From the NCBI RefSeq assembly GCF_002797325.1, contig NZ_KZ454938.1, forward strand, positions 1,872,267 through 1,936,266: a stretch of 64,000 nt of DNA. Reading direction: 5' to 3'. The notes beneath the pieces are model-generated. The model had not been told where the DNA came from and made no database searches. It saw nothing but the letters and a program-made list of their open reading frames with translations. The translations under genes and the position numbers were made by a program. Each line of letters begins with the position of its first letter. Position 1 is the first letter of the stretch. Shown here in pieces: positions 37,569 through 47,016 of the stretch. Source of the stretch: Bacillus sp. FJAT-45037. GTDB lineage: Bacteria; Bacillota; Bacilli; Bacillales; Bacillaceae_D.

Positions 37569-38285
37569 TTAGTCGTTTAAACGACGAAGTTCTTGCTTAA
37601 TTTCTGTCTTGCCTTTTGTTTTTTCATCAATTTCTTTAATCACTCGTGCAGGAGTTCCTGCTACTACAGTGTTTGGAGGAACATCCTCTGTCACAATGGC
37701 ACCCGCTGCTACAACAGCACCTTTACCAACCGTTACACCTTCTAAGATTACGCAATTGGCACCAATGACGACATCGTCTTCTACAACGACAGGTTTTGCT
37801 GAAGGTGGCTCAATGACACCTGCAAGAACAGAACCTGCACCAACGTGACAGTTCTTTCCTACAGTAGCTCGTCCGCCAAGAACGGCATTCATATCAATCA
37901 TCGTTCCTTCACCGATCACAGAACCAATATTGATACTTGCTCCCATCATAATGACGGCATTGTCGCCAATTTCTACTTGATCACGGATAACCGCACCAGG
38001 CTCAATACGTGCTTTAATATGTTTAAGATCAAGCATTGGAATTGCTGAGTTACGACGATCATTCTCTACAACATAATCCTCGATTTTTGATTCATTTTCT
38101 TTAATGGCAGGCTCAATAACTTCCCATTCACCAAATAATACACCTGTATTCCCTGTTACAAATGTTTTTGTATCAGCACCAAAGTTCATTCCTTCTAAAT
38201 CACCTTTAATATGTACTTTAACAGGTGTTTTCTTTTGGCTGTTTGAAATGAATTGAATAATTTCGTTTGCATCCATCATTTTCAT
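37569..38285 (-). CDS. dapH: Tetrahydrodipicolinate N-acetyltransferase (YkuQ)
   Basis: Left-handed beta-helix acetyltransferase of 238 residues that acetylates tetrahydrodipicolinate with acetyl-CoA. Hexapeptide repeats run from about residue 95 to 205 ([56 protein letters not shown]). The N-terminal DapH domain starts [12 protein letters not shown]. The ATG at 38285 follows GAGGGTTATCT. It is the upstream partner of dapL. Confidence 0.96.
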   Translation of the reverse strand: MKMMDANEIIQFISNSQKKTPVKVHIKGDLEGMNFGADTKTFVTGNTGVLFGEWEVIEPAIKENESKIEDYVVENDRRNSAIPMLDLKHIKARIEPGAVIRDQVEIGDNAVIMMGASINIGSVIGEGTMIDMNAVLGGRATVGKNCHVGAGSVLAGVIEPPSAKPVVVEDDVVIGANCVILEGVTVGKGAVVAAGAIVTEDVPPNTVVAGTPARVIKEIDEKTKGKTEIKQELRRLND

Positions 38286-38480
38286 AGATAACCCTCCTCA
38301 TATTGAATAAAAGACTTCTTCATTATGATAAAGATAACATGTGAAAATTGCAATGATGTTGCAAGAAATCATCGGAATTTGCTTAAACAGTTAGGAGGTA
38401 GGAGTTCCATCTCTGTAACTGTTAGATTATCATTACTAGGACTTCTTTAGGAGAAGCTTGTACAGTCCCCAACATAAAAA

Positions 38481-38514
38481 AATTAAAAAGCAACTGGCTA
38501 ATTAAGCCAGTTGC
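38481..38514 (-). terminator. Terminator of aceA
   Basis: GCAACTGGCT (38490-38499) pairs with AGCCAGTTGC (38505-38514). The left side is A-rich, giving a U tract on the minus strand. Confidence 0.88.
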
Positions 38515-38525
38515 TCATTGAGTTC

Positions 38526-39818
38526 TTATTGCTTTTGGAATTGTGATTCTTCCGTAGAACCTTTTAACGCAGTCGTTGAAGATGTCCCACCGGAAACTGC
38601 TTGTGAAACTTCATCAAAGTAACCTGTACCTACTTCACGTTGGTGACGAGTCGCTGTATATCCTTTTGACTCACTTGCAAATTCAGCTTGTTGCAATTCT
38701 GAATATGCACCCATACCACGACGTTTGTATCCATGCGCAAGTTCGAACATGCTGTGATTTAAGGCATGGAAGCCAGCAAGTGTAACGAATTGGAATTTGT
38801 AACCCATTTTCCCAAGCTCAACTTGATACGTTTCAATTGTATCTTTATCAAGATTTGCTTCCCAGTTGAATGATGGTGAGCAATTATATGCTAGCATCTT
38901 TCCAGGGAATTTCGCATGGATTGCATCTGCGAAAGCTTGAGCTTCTTCAAGAGATGGTTTAGACGTTTCACACCAGATAAGGTCTGCATATGGTGCATAA
39001 GCAAGACCACGAGCGATCGCTTGATCAAGACCTGGATTCGTGCGGTAGAAGCCTTCTGGTGTACGTTCACCTGTAATGAACGGGTGATCTACCGGATCAA
39101 TATCACTTGTGATCAGATCTGCTGCATCAGCATCTGTTCTTGCGATGAGCAATGTAGGAACGCCACTCACATCAGCTGCAAGTCGAGCTGAAATTAAGTT
39201 TCGGATAGCTGTTTGAGTTGGAATAAGAACTTTTCCACCTAAGTGCCCACATTTCTTCTCAGAAGCCAATTGATCCTCTAAGTGAACGCCAGCAGCACCA
39301 GCTTCAATCATCCCTTTCATTAATTCAAAGACATTTAGCTGACCACCAAATCCAGCTTCTGCATCTGCGACGATTGGAGCGAAGTAATCTAGATCCCCTT
39401 CACCTTCCATATGCTGAATTTGATCAGCACGTTGAAGCGCTTGGTTGATACGCTTTACCACACTCGGTACACTATTAGCTGGATATAAACTTTGATCAGG
39501 ATACATTTGACCTGCTAAGTTAGCATCTGCGGCAACTTGCCAACCACTTAAATAGATTGCTTTCAACCCTGCTTTCACTTGTTGAACCGCTTGGTTACCC
39601 GTAAGAGCTCCAAGTGCATTCACGTAATCTTCATTATGAAGATAGTTCCATAGTTTCTCTGAACCACGTTTCGCTAATGTATGTTCAATTTGAACAGATC
39701 CTCTAAGTTTCACTACTTCTTCTGCTGTATATGTACGTTCAATCCCACTCCATCTTTGATCGTTTTCCCACGTTGCTTGTAATTGTTCCGCTGCCAACTT
39801 TTGATTTTCTTTTGTCAT
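38526..39818 (-). CDS. aceA: Isocitrate lyase
   Basis: Glyoxylate shunt enzyme of 430 residues that splits isocitrate to succinate and glyoxylate. The catalytic motif KKCGHLGGK is at about residues 188-196. Other blocks are [36 protein letters not shown], and [17 protein letters not shown] in the substrate lid. The ATG at 39818 follows AGGGAGAGATGAACA. The partner malate synthase G is at 49466-51652 with a similar palindrome at its promoter. The upstream spacer is long (about 390 bases). Confidence 0.97.
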   Translation of the reverse strand: MTKENQKLAAEQLQATWENDQRWSGIERTYTAEEVVKLRGSVQIEHTLAKRGSEKLWNYLHNEDYVNALGALTGNQAVQQVKAGLKAIYLSGWQVAADANLAGQMYPDQSLYPANSVPSVVKRINQALQRADQIQHMEGEGDLDYFAPIVADAEAGFGGQLNVFELMKGMIEAGAAGVHLEDQLASEKKCGHLGGKVLIPTQTAIRNLISARLAADVSGVPTLLIARTDADAADLITSDIDPVDHPFITGERTPEGFYRTNPGLDQAIARGLAYAPYADLIWCETSKPSLEEAQAFADAIHAKFPGKMLAYNCSPSFNWEANLDKDTIETYQVELGKMGYKFQFVTLAGFHALNHSMFELAHGYKRRGMGAYSELQQAEFASESKGYTATRHQREVGTGYFDEVSQAVSGGTSSTTALKGSTEESQFQKQ

Positions 39819-40006
39819 TGTTCATCTCTCCCTAATGGTTAGTATTCTTTCTACCTAGCTACAATGTTCTAAAAACAAGAAAATGTCATACTTCCGATCA
39901 TCTGTTAAAGTACAGATGATCCAAACACACCACTCATTCATTCTGTCATAATCTAGATGCTTCATACCAATCGAAGAACACATGCCCTTTTTAGTTCATA
40001 ATCACG

Positions 40007-40021
40007 TCGAAATCGATTACT
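40007..40021 (+). promoter_or_regulatory. cre-like site in the aceA leader
   Basis: TCGAAATCGATTACT matches WTGNAANCGNWNNCW at 14 of 15 positions. It would lie about 70 nt downstream of the predicted start point, where CcpA could act as a roadblock to aceA transcription on glucose. Confidence 0.4.
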
Positions 40022-40092
40022 CGTTGAATCGTTCACCCCTTTATGTTGACCCCTCAACCTCTTCTGTTTTAATACAGTTTATTTCTATGTCT

Positions 40093-40105
40093 ATTATAAT
40101 ATAAC
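40093..40105. promoter_or_regulatory. Palindrome overlapping the aceA -10
   Basis: GTTATATTATAAT (minus strand) is a GTTAT-N3-ATAAC-type palindrome with one mismatch. It resembles the two palindromes upstream of malate synthase G, so it may be a shared operator for the glyoxylate shunt genes. Confidence 0.4.
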
Positions 40106-40124
40106 AGTATGTTTTGGTTGGCAA
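40096..40124 (-). promoter_or_regulatory. Candidate sigma-A promoter of aceA
   Basis: TTGCCA, a 17-nt spacer and TATTAT on the minus strand. The start point would be near 40088. Confidence 0.5.
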
Positions 40125-40185
40125 TAGTTTTTTCTCATTTTTTTGAAAATTTAACCTTTATTTAGTTAAATTGTTTATTCACCAC

Positions 40186-40217
40186 AAAAAAACGCACAAA
40201 CATGATTGTTAGTGCGT
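40186..40217 (-). terminator. Terminator of the DUF4309-like lipoprotein gene
   Basis: ACGCAC (40192-40197) pairs with GTGCGT (40212-40217). The A run on the left gives a U tract on the minus strand. The stem includes the final codons of the gene. Confidence 0.75.
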
Positions 40218-40751
40218 CTTTCTTTCCATAAACCATGCAAACTGTAAATAATTGTCCCCTTCTGCACCCTCAAAGAAAAGTGTGTACTCGTCAAGATGAT
40301 ATTGATACGACCAATAACCATCTAATTCATCTAAAGAATTCTCATCTGGTGTGCCTAACGCACGTTTCATTTCCTCAACAGTTACACCATAATCTGAAAT
40401 ATCCATCGTTATCGCTTGTGTGCGATAATCTTCCTTTGAAAACAGATACGTTGTTCGGCCATATGTAAGATATTCTCCCCCTTCATACGTTCCAGATCCC
40501 GTTGGTTCACCAAGCTCATTTAATAATGTTGATTTAGACTCTCCAAGTGATCGATTGACAGCAGCAAACTCCCCGTTAAATCCTTTCTCAATCCACAAAA
40601 ACGTCACAAATGAAGGGGTCGCAGCTGATACAACTGACGTTGGTCTATCTATCTCTTCAATGTCAAACATGAATTGGTCTCCCCGACCACATCCCACTAA
40701 TATACCTATGATAAAGCTGATCATCAAAACTTGAATTATTCTCACGAACAT
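40209..40751 (-). CDS. DUF4309-like lipoprotein
   Basis: Predicted lipoprotein of 180 residues with signal FVRIIQVLMISFIIGILVGC and lipobox ILVGC. The mature part has SLGESKSTLLNELGEP and YLTYGRTTYLFSKED, with MKRALGTPDENSLDEL, the tandem pattern of DUF4309 (YjgB-like) proteins that fold somewhat like small beta-lactamase inhibitor repeats. Function is unknown. The ATG at 40751 has AAGGTAGGTGG directly before it; earlier in-frame starts have no site. Confidence 0.7.
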   Translation of the reverse strand: MFVRIIQVLMISFIIGILVGCGRGDQFMFDIEEIDRPTSVVSAATPSFVTFLWIEKGFNGEFAAVNRSLGESKSTLLNELGEPTGSGTYEGGEYLTYGRTTYLFSKEDYRTQAITMDISDYGVTVEEMKRALGTPDENSLDELDGYWSYQYHLDEYTLFFEGAEGDNYLQFAWFMERKTH

Positions 40752-41020
40752 CCACCTACCTTTAAGCATTAAAAACAATTATAAAATCCTATAATTTCTT
40801 CTATATGGGACCTTACCCTTTTGAATCCAGTTTTAAAACATACCTTAATAAAATAATTATTCGCTTGATTGATGTGATATCCTATCTAAATCATTCCAAA
40901 AGTTCAGACATATGTAGCTGCAAACAGTCAGAAACTTACGGCAATCGACCGATGTATTGCTTGATCGCCATGACCCACACGTTTCTCATATTTATAAATA
41001 TAATTTTCTGAAACTCAAAA

Positions 41021-41051
41021 GGACAACTAAGCACAAATATGCCTAATTGTC
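41021..41051 (-). terminator. Terminator of the second BCCT gene
   Basis: GGACAACTAAGC (41021-41032) pairs with GCCTAATTGTC (41041-41051) with G-U pairs. The minus strand continues TTTTGAGTTT. Confidence 0.65.
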
Positions 41052-41060
41052 TCCTAGCCC

Positions 41061-42554
41061 TTATTTTTTTATATCTTTCATCTCACCTTTAAACTCTTTT
41101 AATATACTAAGACTCATCCCTAGTAAAATGAAAGTAAGTGGAAAGGCACTAACAATAATGGCCGTTTGTAACGCATCCAACCCACCTGAAGCCATTAAGA
41201 CAATCGCAGAAGCACTTAGTATTAGTCCCCAAGATACTTTAATTAGCACAGATGGATCTTGATTTCCTTCTGTTGTTTGCATTCCTAAAACAAACGTAGC
41301 TGAATCGGCGGATGTAATAAAGAATGTACTAATAAGTAAGACTGTAACAACAGAAAGAATTCCTCCTAAAGGCAAGTGCTCATAGACGAAAAATAGTGCC
41401 GTTTCTAAACTCTGCCCTGCCACGTCGACACCTTGTATCAGATCTAAATAAATGCCTGTCCCTCCAAATATAGCAAACCAAAAAGCACAAACCAATGTAG
41501 GGGCGACTAATACAGCAATAACAAACTCTCTAACTGTTCGTCCTTTAGATACTCTTGCTATAAACATTCCAACAAACGGGGACCAAGAAATCCACCATGC
41601 CCAGTAAAAGATTGTCCACCCTTGGGTCCAAGCAGCGCTAGCTTCATTAAATGGGGAAATTTGTAATCCCATTTGTGGCAAGTTCTGAATGTATTGTCCT
41701 AATGTGTGGGTAAATAAATTAATCAAAAACATCGTTGGTCCCACAATAAGCATAATGACAAGGAGGATCGTTGCTAAAATAATATTCGTATTACTTAAAT
41801 ATTTAATCCCTCTTTTAATTCCTGTTGATGCAGAAATAATAAATAAAACTGTAATCACACCAATAATAATCAACTGCACGCCAAATGAGATCGGAATGCC
41901 AATGAGGTAGTTTAACCCTGCATTAATTTGTTGTGCCCCGAGACCAAGTGAAGCACACACTCCAAATAATGTAGCAAATACAGCAAAGATATCAATCGTG
42001 TACCCAAGTGGGCCCTTTACTTTCTCCCCAAAAATCGGGTACAACGTGGCACTCATTAAACCCGGTGCTCCTTTTCTAAATTTAAAATAAGCGAGTGATA
42101 ATGCAACGACTGCATAAATAGACCAAGCATGAAAGCCCCAATGCAAATACGTAAATCTTAGCGCGAGTAATGCAGACTCATTGGTACTTGCGAAGGATTC
42201 TCCACCATATGGAGGGGCGGCATAATGAGAAATCGGTTCTGAAACACCATAGAACAACAATCCAATCCCCATTCCTGCACTAAACAGCATCGCAAACCAG
42301 GTCACTCGATTAAACTCAGGTTGATCCCGATCTTTACCTAACTTAATTTTTCCGTATTTACTAAATGCTAAAAACAAGGCAAACAGTAAAAAGAAAGAGG
42401 CGGCAAATTGATAGAACCAACCAAACGCTGTCAAGAAAAAATCTTGCGCTTGTCCCATTATGGCAGCTAAATGATCTGGGAAAAATGCCCCCCACATCAC
42501 AAAAATAATCGCCATCACTATCGAAATTTTATAAGTAGTCGTTAAGTTCTTCAC
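41061..42554 (-). CDS. BCCT family betaine/choline/carnitine transporter
   Basis: Second osmolyte carrier of the window, 497 residues and about twelve transmembrane helices. Signatures are MGIGLLFYGVSEPISHY and WTIFYWAWWISWSPFVGMFI. Unlike the carrier at 18861-20477 it ends shortly after the last helix (SILKEFKGEMKDIKK), without the long coiled-coil tail, so the two probably differ in osmotic control. The GTG at 42554 gives MKNLTTTYK; AGAGGG lies somewhat far upstream. A mechanosensitive channel gene lies just upstream on the same strand. Confidence 0.93.
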   Translation of the reverse strand: MKNLTTTYKISIVMAIIFVMWGAFFPDHLAAIMGQAQDFFLTAFGWFYQFAASFFLLFALFLAFSKYGKIKLGKDRDQPEFNRVTWFAMLFSAGMGIGLLFYGVSEPISHYAAPPYGGESFASTNESALLALRFTYLHWGFHAWSIYAVVALSLAYFKFRKGAPGLMSATLYPIFGEKVKGPLGYTIDIFAVFATLFGVCASLGLGAQQINAGLNYLIGIPISFGVQLIIIGVITVLFIISASTGIKRGIKYLSNTNIILATILLVIMLIVGPTMFLINLFTHTLGQYIQNLPQMGLQISPFNEASAAWTQGWTIFYWAWWISWSPFVGMFIARVSKGRTVREFVIAVLVAPTLVCAFWFAIFGGTGIYLDLIQGVDVAGQSLETALFFVYEHLPLGGILSVVTVLLISTFFITSADSATFVLGMQTTEGNQDPSVLIKVSWGLILSASAIVLMASGGLDALQTAIIVSAFPLTFILLGMSLSILKEFKGEMKDIKK

Positions 42555-42690
42555 CTTTATGGCACCCTCTCTGTTCTATCACCATATTTTCTTTCCTTAC
42601 AGATTGACCAATTACTTTTAATCTTTATATTGTGCGTCAATATTGGAGGTTTTATGAACTAGTTGGCTTTAATGTCCAAAAAAAAAGAAC

Positions 42691-43851
42691 TCATCGACCT
42701 GAGCTCTTTTCTTCTTGTTGTTCAATTGTTTTTTGTTCTTCTTCATACTCTTTCCATTCTGCAAGCATATTATCGTCTTTTTCCATATATAAGCTTCTGC
42801 TTGGAAACGCAATATCGACTCCTTCATTTTTTAAAATGTCAATGATTTTGAAGTTGATGTCTTCTTTAATCCGATACCACTCTGTCCAAGCCGTTGTATT
42901 AGTGAAGAAATAAACAAAAATATCTAAACTTGAACTGTTAAAATCACTGAAACGAACCATAATGAGCTCTTGATTGATTTCTTCATGTTCCCTGAGTAGC
43001 GCTTCAATTTTTCTTGCGCATCCTTCAATTTTTTCTTTCGGTGTCGAGTAAGTCACCCCAATATTAAACATAATCCTCCGCTTGCTCATTTTTGACCAGT
43101 TAGTAATTGGTTCATTGGACAATGTTGAATTAGGCACCGTAACAATTGAGTCTTCAAATGTTCGAATTTGTGTGCTTCTAAAGGTAATATCCTCGACCAC
43201 ACCTTCAACGGATGGAGTTTTGATCCAGTCTCCTTTTGAGAATGGTTTCTCTGTAATAATAATAATTCCACCAAAAAAGTTTCCAATCGTATCTTGGGCC
43301 GCAAGAGCAAATGCGAGTCCCCCGAGTCCTAGTCCAGCAACAAATCCACTAATGCTATATCCCCATTCGCCAGCAATCACAACAATTGTCAGTGCAATGA
43401 CTGAAAAACGTAGGACCTTAGATAGAAAAGGTACCAACATACTATCTTCATCTAGCTCGACTTTTCTTGCAAAACGGAAGAAGAAGGCCGATTGGGCTGA
43501 CATGTAATTATATAGCCCCCAACCTAAGAGCACAATTATAAAAGAACGATATATATGCTGTACAAATTGAGTGGTTGTAATATTGAACGGAAGATAAAGA
43601 AGAGCCAAATAGGTCCCTAAAATAACCCAAAATAAACGAAGCGGCTTCTCAAACGAAAGCAAGACGTTTGTGAAGACTTCTGTCGGTGTTCTCTTTGTGA
43701 GTGATAATACAAATTTAAATATATAGGTTGTAAATAATTTTCTAAACACTAAAAAGATAAGAAAAATACCAAAGGCAATCGATAGGTCGATCCATTCCAA
43801 ATATTGAAATGATCTGACGAGTTGTTGCCAACGTTCCATTCCGTTTTCCAT
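42691..43851 (-). CDS. Mechanosensitive ion channel, MscS family
   Basis: Protein of 386 residues with about five N-terminal membrane helices. The pore helix and beta domain follow (GFVAGLGLGGLAFALAAQDT, NFFGGIIIITEKPFSKGDWI, VVEDITFRSTQIRTFEDSIV, PNSTLSNEPITNWS). The acidic C-terminal tail (EEYEEEQKTIEQQEEKSS) is unusual. It is longer than YkuT and closer to the YbdG/YhdY type. The ATG at 43851 follows GAGAGGTGAAGATTAA. It pairs physically with the BCCT carrier: solute release beside solute uptake. Confidence 0.92.
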   Translation of the reverse strand: MENGMERWQQLVRSFQYLEWIDLSIAFGIFLIFLVFRKLFTTYIFKFVLSLTKRTPTEVFTNVLLSFEKPLRLFWVILGTYLALLYLPFNITTTQFVQHIYRSFIIVLLGWGLYNYMSAQSAFFFRFARKVELDEDSMLVPFLSKVLRFSVIALTIVVIAGEWGYSISGFVAGLGLGGLAFALAAQDTIGNFFGGIIIITEKPFSKGDWIKTPSVEGVVEDITFRSTQIRTFEDSIVTVPNSTLSNEPITNWSKMSKRRIMFNIGVTYSTPKEKIEGCARKIEALLREHEEINQELIMVRFSDFNSSSLDIFVYFFTNTTAWTEWYRIKEDINFKIIDILKNEGVDIAFPSRSLYMEKDDNMLAEWKEYEEEQKTIEQQEEKSSGR

Positions 43852-43957
43852 TTAATCTTCACCTCTCTATATTGAAAGGTTATTTTACCATAGAACTCTT
43901 TGCTTCTGCTTGCTTTCTATCTGAAATACAGTAATGTTTTACAATCTACCGTCAAGA

Positions 43958-43984
43958 CAAAAAAGAGCAGTCCTTAGACTACTC
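43958..43984 (-). terminator. Terminator of the YtxH-like gene
   Basis: GAGCAGTC (43965-43972) pairs with GACTACTC (43977-43984) with one mismatch. An A6 run lies on the left. Confidence 0.65.
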
Positions 43985-44323
43985 CTCATCTAACACTCCT
44001 TGAATTAGTTCCCCAATTTCTGATTGCTCTTGACTAATTACCTGATTTTTGGATTGTTTTGCCGTTCCTTGGTGATTCCGATTCTTCGATTCATTTAAGA
44101 CCTCTTTCAAGTCTTCGCTCCATTCTCCTCCAAATTCAAGCAAAAGATGAGAAAGAGAACCAGATGAAGCTTTTTTCTCAGGTACTCGACTTGCTAATTC
44201 CGCTTTAAAGTCCTTTCCTTTTTCCGTTGTTGCCAATAGATAATAACTAGCTACAGCTATAAAGCCACCCAGAATTGATCCTGCAATATAGCTTGAACGA
44301 GATGATCGTTTTTTTCGAAACAT
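43979..44323 (-). CDS. YtxH domain protein
   Basis: Protein of 114 residues: basic start MFRKKRSSRSS, one hydrophobic Gly-rich helix (YIAGSILGGFIAVASYYLLA), TEKGKDFKAELASR, then a polar, partly low-complexity tail. The Gly-rich helix followed by a TxxGKxxR/K-type segment is the YtxH design seen in Bacillus general-stress membrane proteins. The ATG at 44323 has AAGGAGTG about 9 nt upstream; the frame extends nine codons earlier without a site. It is possibly co-transcribed with bioB, which ends 62 nt upstream. Confidence 0.7.
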   Translation of the reverse strand: MFRKKRSSRSSYIAGSILGGFIAVASYYLLATTEKGKDFKAELASRVPEKKASSGSLSHLLLEFGGEWSEDLKEVLNESKNRNHQGTAKQSKNQVISQEQSEIGELIQGVLDEE

Positions 44324-44385
44324 CCTGATCCACTCCTTTCCATGTACCATTAGTATGGAGTAGATCGTAACTTCTTATGAGTTAA

Positions 44386-45387
44386 TCATGCTTGGTTAGT
44401 TAATGGAAGAGCTGATTCTTCAATTTCAAACCCTAAATCTTCGATCATATGGTGATCTAGCTCTACACTCTGCCCTTCTGTCGTTAAATAATCTCCAACA
44501 AAGATTGAATTTGCCGCATACAGAGCCATTGGTTGTAATGTACGTAAATTCAGCTCCCGCCCTCCTGAGACACGGATCTCTTTTGTTGGGTTAATAAATC
44601 TCATTAAAGCTAAGATTCGAAGCGCTTTCATTGGAGCTGTGCGTTCTCTTCCTTCTAACGGTGTCCCATCTACTGCATGTAGGAAATTAACTGGAATAGA
44701 ATCTGCATCAAGGGCGCGAAGAGCATACGCCATCTCAACGACTTGCTCATCGGTCTCACCCATTCCTACAATCACACCGGAACATGGCGACATTCCAGCT
44801 GTTTTGGCAAATTCAACGGTATCGACACGGTCGTCGTATGAATGGCTTGTTGTAATCGCCTCATGATGGTCTCGATGAGTATTAATATTGTGATTGTAAC
44901 GGTGAACTCCAGCTTGTTGAAGTCGTTTTGCTTTCTCGTCAGTAAGAATACCTAAACAAGCACAGATTTTCAGTGGCATAGTCGACGTAATTTCTTCAAC
45001 CGCTTCAATTACTCCGTCAAGCTCACGCTCAGTCGGACCTCGCCCACTAGCTACAATACAGTACGTACCCGCTTTACGGGACATCGCTTCTTTAGCTCCC
45101 GCTACCAAGGTATCTTTATCTAAGAATGAATACTTCTCTACTGGTGCATTAGATACGATTGACTGCGAACAATATCCGCAGTTTTCTGGACACAAACCAC
45201 TCTTTGCATTAATGATCATATTCAACTTTACTTTTTTACCATAGTAATGCTTCCTCACTTTAAATGCAGCATGAAGAATAGGTAAAACTTCATTATCATC
45301 AGCTTGGATTACAGATAAACCTTCTTCTAACGAAATCAATTCCCCATTGATTGCTCGCTCGGCCAGTTCCAACCACTTAGCTCCCAC
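44386..45387 (-). CDS. bioB: Biotin synthase
   Basis: Radical SAM enzyme that inserts sulfur into dethiobiotin. The [4Fe-4S] motif is AKSGLCPENCGYCSQS (CxxxCxxC). Further blocks are YCIVASGRGPT, YNHNINTHRDHHE, GMSPCSGVIVGMGE and ISGGRE-like VSGGRELNLRTLQP. The GTG at 45387 is preferred: GGAGGGG lies eight bases upstream and the product has 333 residues, near B. subtilis BioB; the ATG at 45402 has no site. A BirA-type operator overlaps the promoter. No other biotin gene is adjacent. Confidence 0.96.
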   Translation of the reverse strand: MGAKWLELAERAINGELISLEEGLSVIQADDNEVLPILHAAFKVRKHYYGKKVKLNMIINAKSGLCPENCGYCSQSIVSNAPVEKYSFLDKDTLVAGAKEAMSRKAGTYCIVASGRGPTERELDGVIEAVEEITSTMPLKICACLGILTDEKAKRLQQAGVHRYNHNINTHRDHHEAITTSHSYDDRVDTVEFAKTAGMSPCSGVIVGMGETDEQVVEMAYALRALDADSIPVNFLHAVDGTPLEGRERTAPMKALRILALMRFINPTKEIRVSGGRELNLRTLQPMALYAANSIFVGDYLTTEGQSVELDHHMIEDLGFEIEESALPLTNQA

Positions 45388-45403
45388 AAGTATCCCCTCC
45401 ATT

Positions 45404-45432
45404 TGTTAACCTATTATAATTATAAGTTAACA
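45404..45432. promoter_or_regulatory. BirA-type biotin operator over the bioB promoter
   Basis: TGTTAAC (45404-45410), 15 nt, GTTAACA (45426-45432) fits the Firmicute BirA box. The 15-nt centre contains two overlapping TATAAT-like -10 elements on the minus strand, so a BirA-biotin dimer would block the promoter. BirA also binds DNA only when charged with biotinyl-AMP, giving feedback control. Confidence 0.85.
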
Positions 45433-45573
45433 TTCATGTTAAATTTAGACAAGTAGAAATCATCAAAAAGTGAAGAATGCATGAAAATCTCTATAAATTC
45501 TTATGCTTTCGATGAAGCCCGACTGCATGCATTATTTCCAGGGCAATCAAGAGAAATCATAAGATATTATAGT

Positions 45574-45605
45574 AAAAAAGCAACCAGAGTCTGTACTGGT
45601 TGCTT
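45574..45605 (-). terminator. Terminator of the ATP-grasp/DUF350 operon
   Basis: AAGCAACCAG (45578-45587) pairs with CTGGTTGCTT (45596-45605). An A6 run on the left gives a U tract on the minus strand. It lies about 140 nt beyond the last gene of the operon. Confidence 0.85.
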
Positions 45606-45743
45606 ATGACTTTGCTGAACTCGCGCGGCCTTTTTTCTGTTTTTTTTGCTCAAATATGGAAATAACTTGTCAAGGGTGAGGTAGTAATTCTAATCAATCC
45701 AATACCAAACAACATCATAAAAACTGGTGACCGTCTTTACCAT

Positions 45744-46988
45744 CTACTTAGATACCGTGTATCCCACAAACATCGATAAATTTCCAGTAATATATTCACC
45801 AACACGTAAAAACAATCCTGCGGGTTCCCCGTTAAATGAATGTGAACCGATCAGTAACCGTCCGGTATATGGCCCGTCCCACGTATCAATCGTTTGCTCA
45901 GGCATCGTAAAATATTCCTGGTACACCATCGGTTGATCTTGATAATGATCTAAGTCTTGCTCAAGCGTTTGATTCTCTTCAACAACTTGAACCCCGCCAC
46001 CTTCGCGACCTAGAACCGGCTTCTTCACATATGACAACAACCCTGAAGGCTGATCATACGTACGTAAAAAGTAGCGATCAATGACATCTTGCTCACTTCG
46101 TGTATACCACTCCCGCTTATACTCCGTTATTAAGGACATAACTGCTTTTGATTGCATGAGTAGCGCAGAAGGTGGATTAATCAATTTTATTTTTCCAGTC
46201 ATCACATGGACTAATAGCTGTTCACCTATCGTTTCTCCAGTCCCACTTTTCTCATTCAAAAAATATTCCAATGGGTAAAGACGATAGAGAAATGTAATCA
46301 GCTCTCCTGTCGGTGTATACAAGCCATCTTTTTCAACGATAATCTCTTCAAGCGGGATATATTTCACTTCCTGTGGGAACTGTTTCATTAGATACGTAGC
46401 TGTTTGTTTATCCTCTTCGTGCCAATTTGCTGCTGTAACATATAATACATCTGAGCTTCTGATCTGGTAATCTTTAATAATCTGTTCCCATGTTTGTTTT
46501 ACTAATGAATCAATATTGGTATGAGGATTCGTCACTCCATGTTCTTTAGCAAGAATTTTCTGAGCGATGGCCGTTTCCACAATGCCAACAGGTGTATCTG
46601 TGTTAGCTTCAATCACCTTTAAACCGCTGGCGGAAGCGATGAAATCGTACCTCGTAAAATAAGAAAATCGCTTACTTTCATCTTCAAGTAATAAATCCCA
46701 CAGCATCACAGGAATACCTAATCGATGAATGCAATTTGGATGTTTCCGAATCATAGAGTATGTTTTTTTGTAAATATCGTCAACAGCTCTAGTAGCTTGA
46801 ATGATTTCATTGTACATTCCAGAAGGCATGTCCAGCATTGAATCACTCATATATTGATTGTCCTCATAATTATCATATAAAGTAGGCCAAGTAAATCCGG
46901 CACTCACCATCTTTTCGTATAGATCGTCAAATCTTTTAACATATTGCTCTTGTTGAAAAGGCTTCGTTAAAGATCGATAAGGTAACAT
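45744..46988 (-). CDS. Glutathionylspermidine synthase-like ATP-grasp ligase (second copy)
   Basis: Protein of 414 residues resembling the C-terminal synthetase domain of glutathionylspermidine synthase and E. coli YgiC/YjfC, without the amidase half. Visible blocks are FTWPTLYDNYEDNQYMSDSM, KVIEANTDTPVGIVE, INPPSALLMQSKAVMSLI and the nucleotide-binding VKKPVLGREGGGVQVV. The substrate is unknown: in this family an amine is joined to a carboxyl group at the cost of ATP. It is the last gene of a four-gene operon, 28 nt after the DUF350 gene. The ATG at 46988 is the only start near it. Confidence 0.85.
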   Translation of the reverse strand: MLPYRSLTKPFQQEQYVKRFDDLYEKMVSAGFTWPTLYDNYEDNQYMSDSMLDMPSGMYNEIIQATRAVDDIYKKTYSMIRKHPNCIHRLGIPVMLWDLLLEDESKRFSYFTRYDFIASASGLKVIEANTDTPVGIVETAIAQKILAKEHGVTNPHTNIDSLVKQTWEQIIKDYQIRSSDVLYVTAANWHEEDKQTATYLMKQFPQEVKYIPLEEIIVEKDGLYTPTGELITFLYRLYPLEYFLNEKSGTGETIGEQLLVHVMTGKIKLINPPSALLMQSKAVMSLITEYKREWYTRSEQDVIDRYFLRTYDQPSGLLSYVKKPVLGREGGGVQVVEENQTLEQDLDHYQDQPMVYQEYFTMPEQTIDTWDGPYTGRLLIGSHSFNGEPAGLFLRVGEYITGNLSMFVGYTVSK

Positions 46989-47016
46989 AGATTTATCACC
47001 TACCTATTCCTAAAAT

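Larger units (their letters stand above)
39819..40191. other. aceA leader and promoter region
   Basis: No gene is supported here. The stretch holds a promoter (40096-40124), a palindrome over its -10 (40093-40105) and a cre-like site (40007-40021). If that promoter is used, aceA has a leader of about 270 nt with no recognisable riboswitch. Confidence 0.5.
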
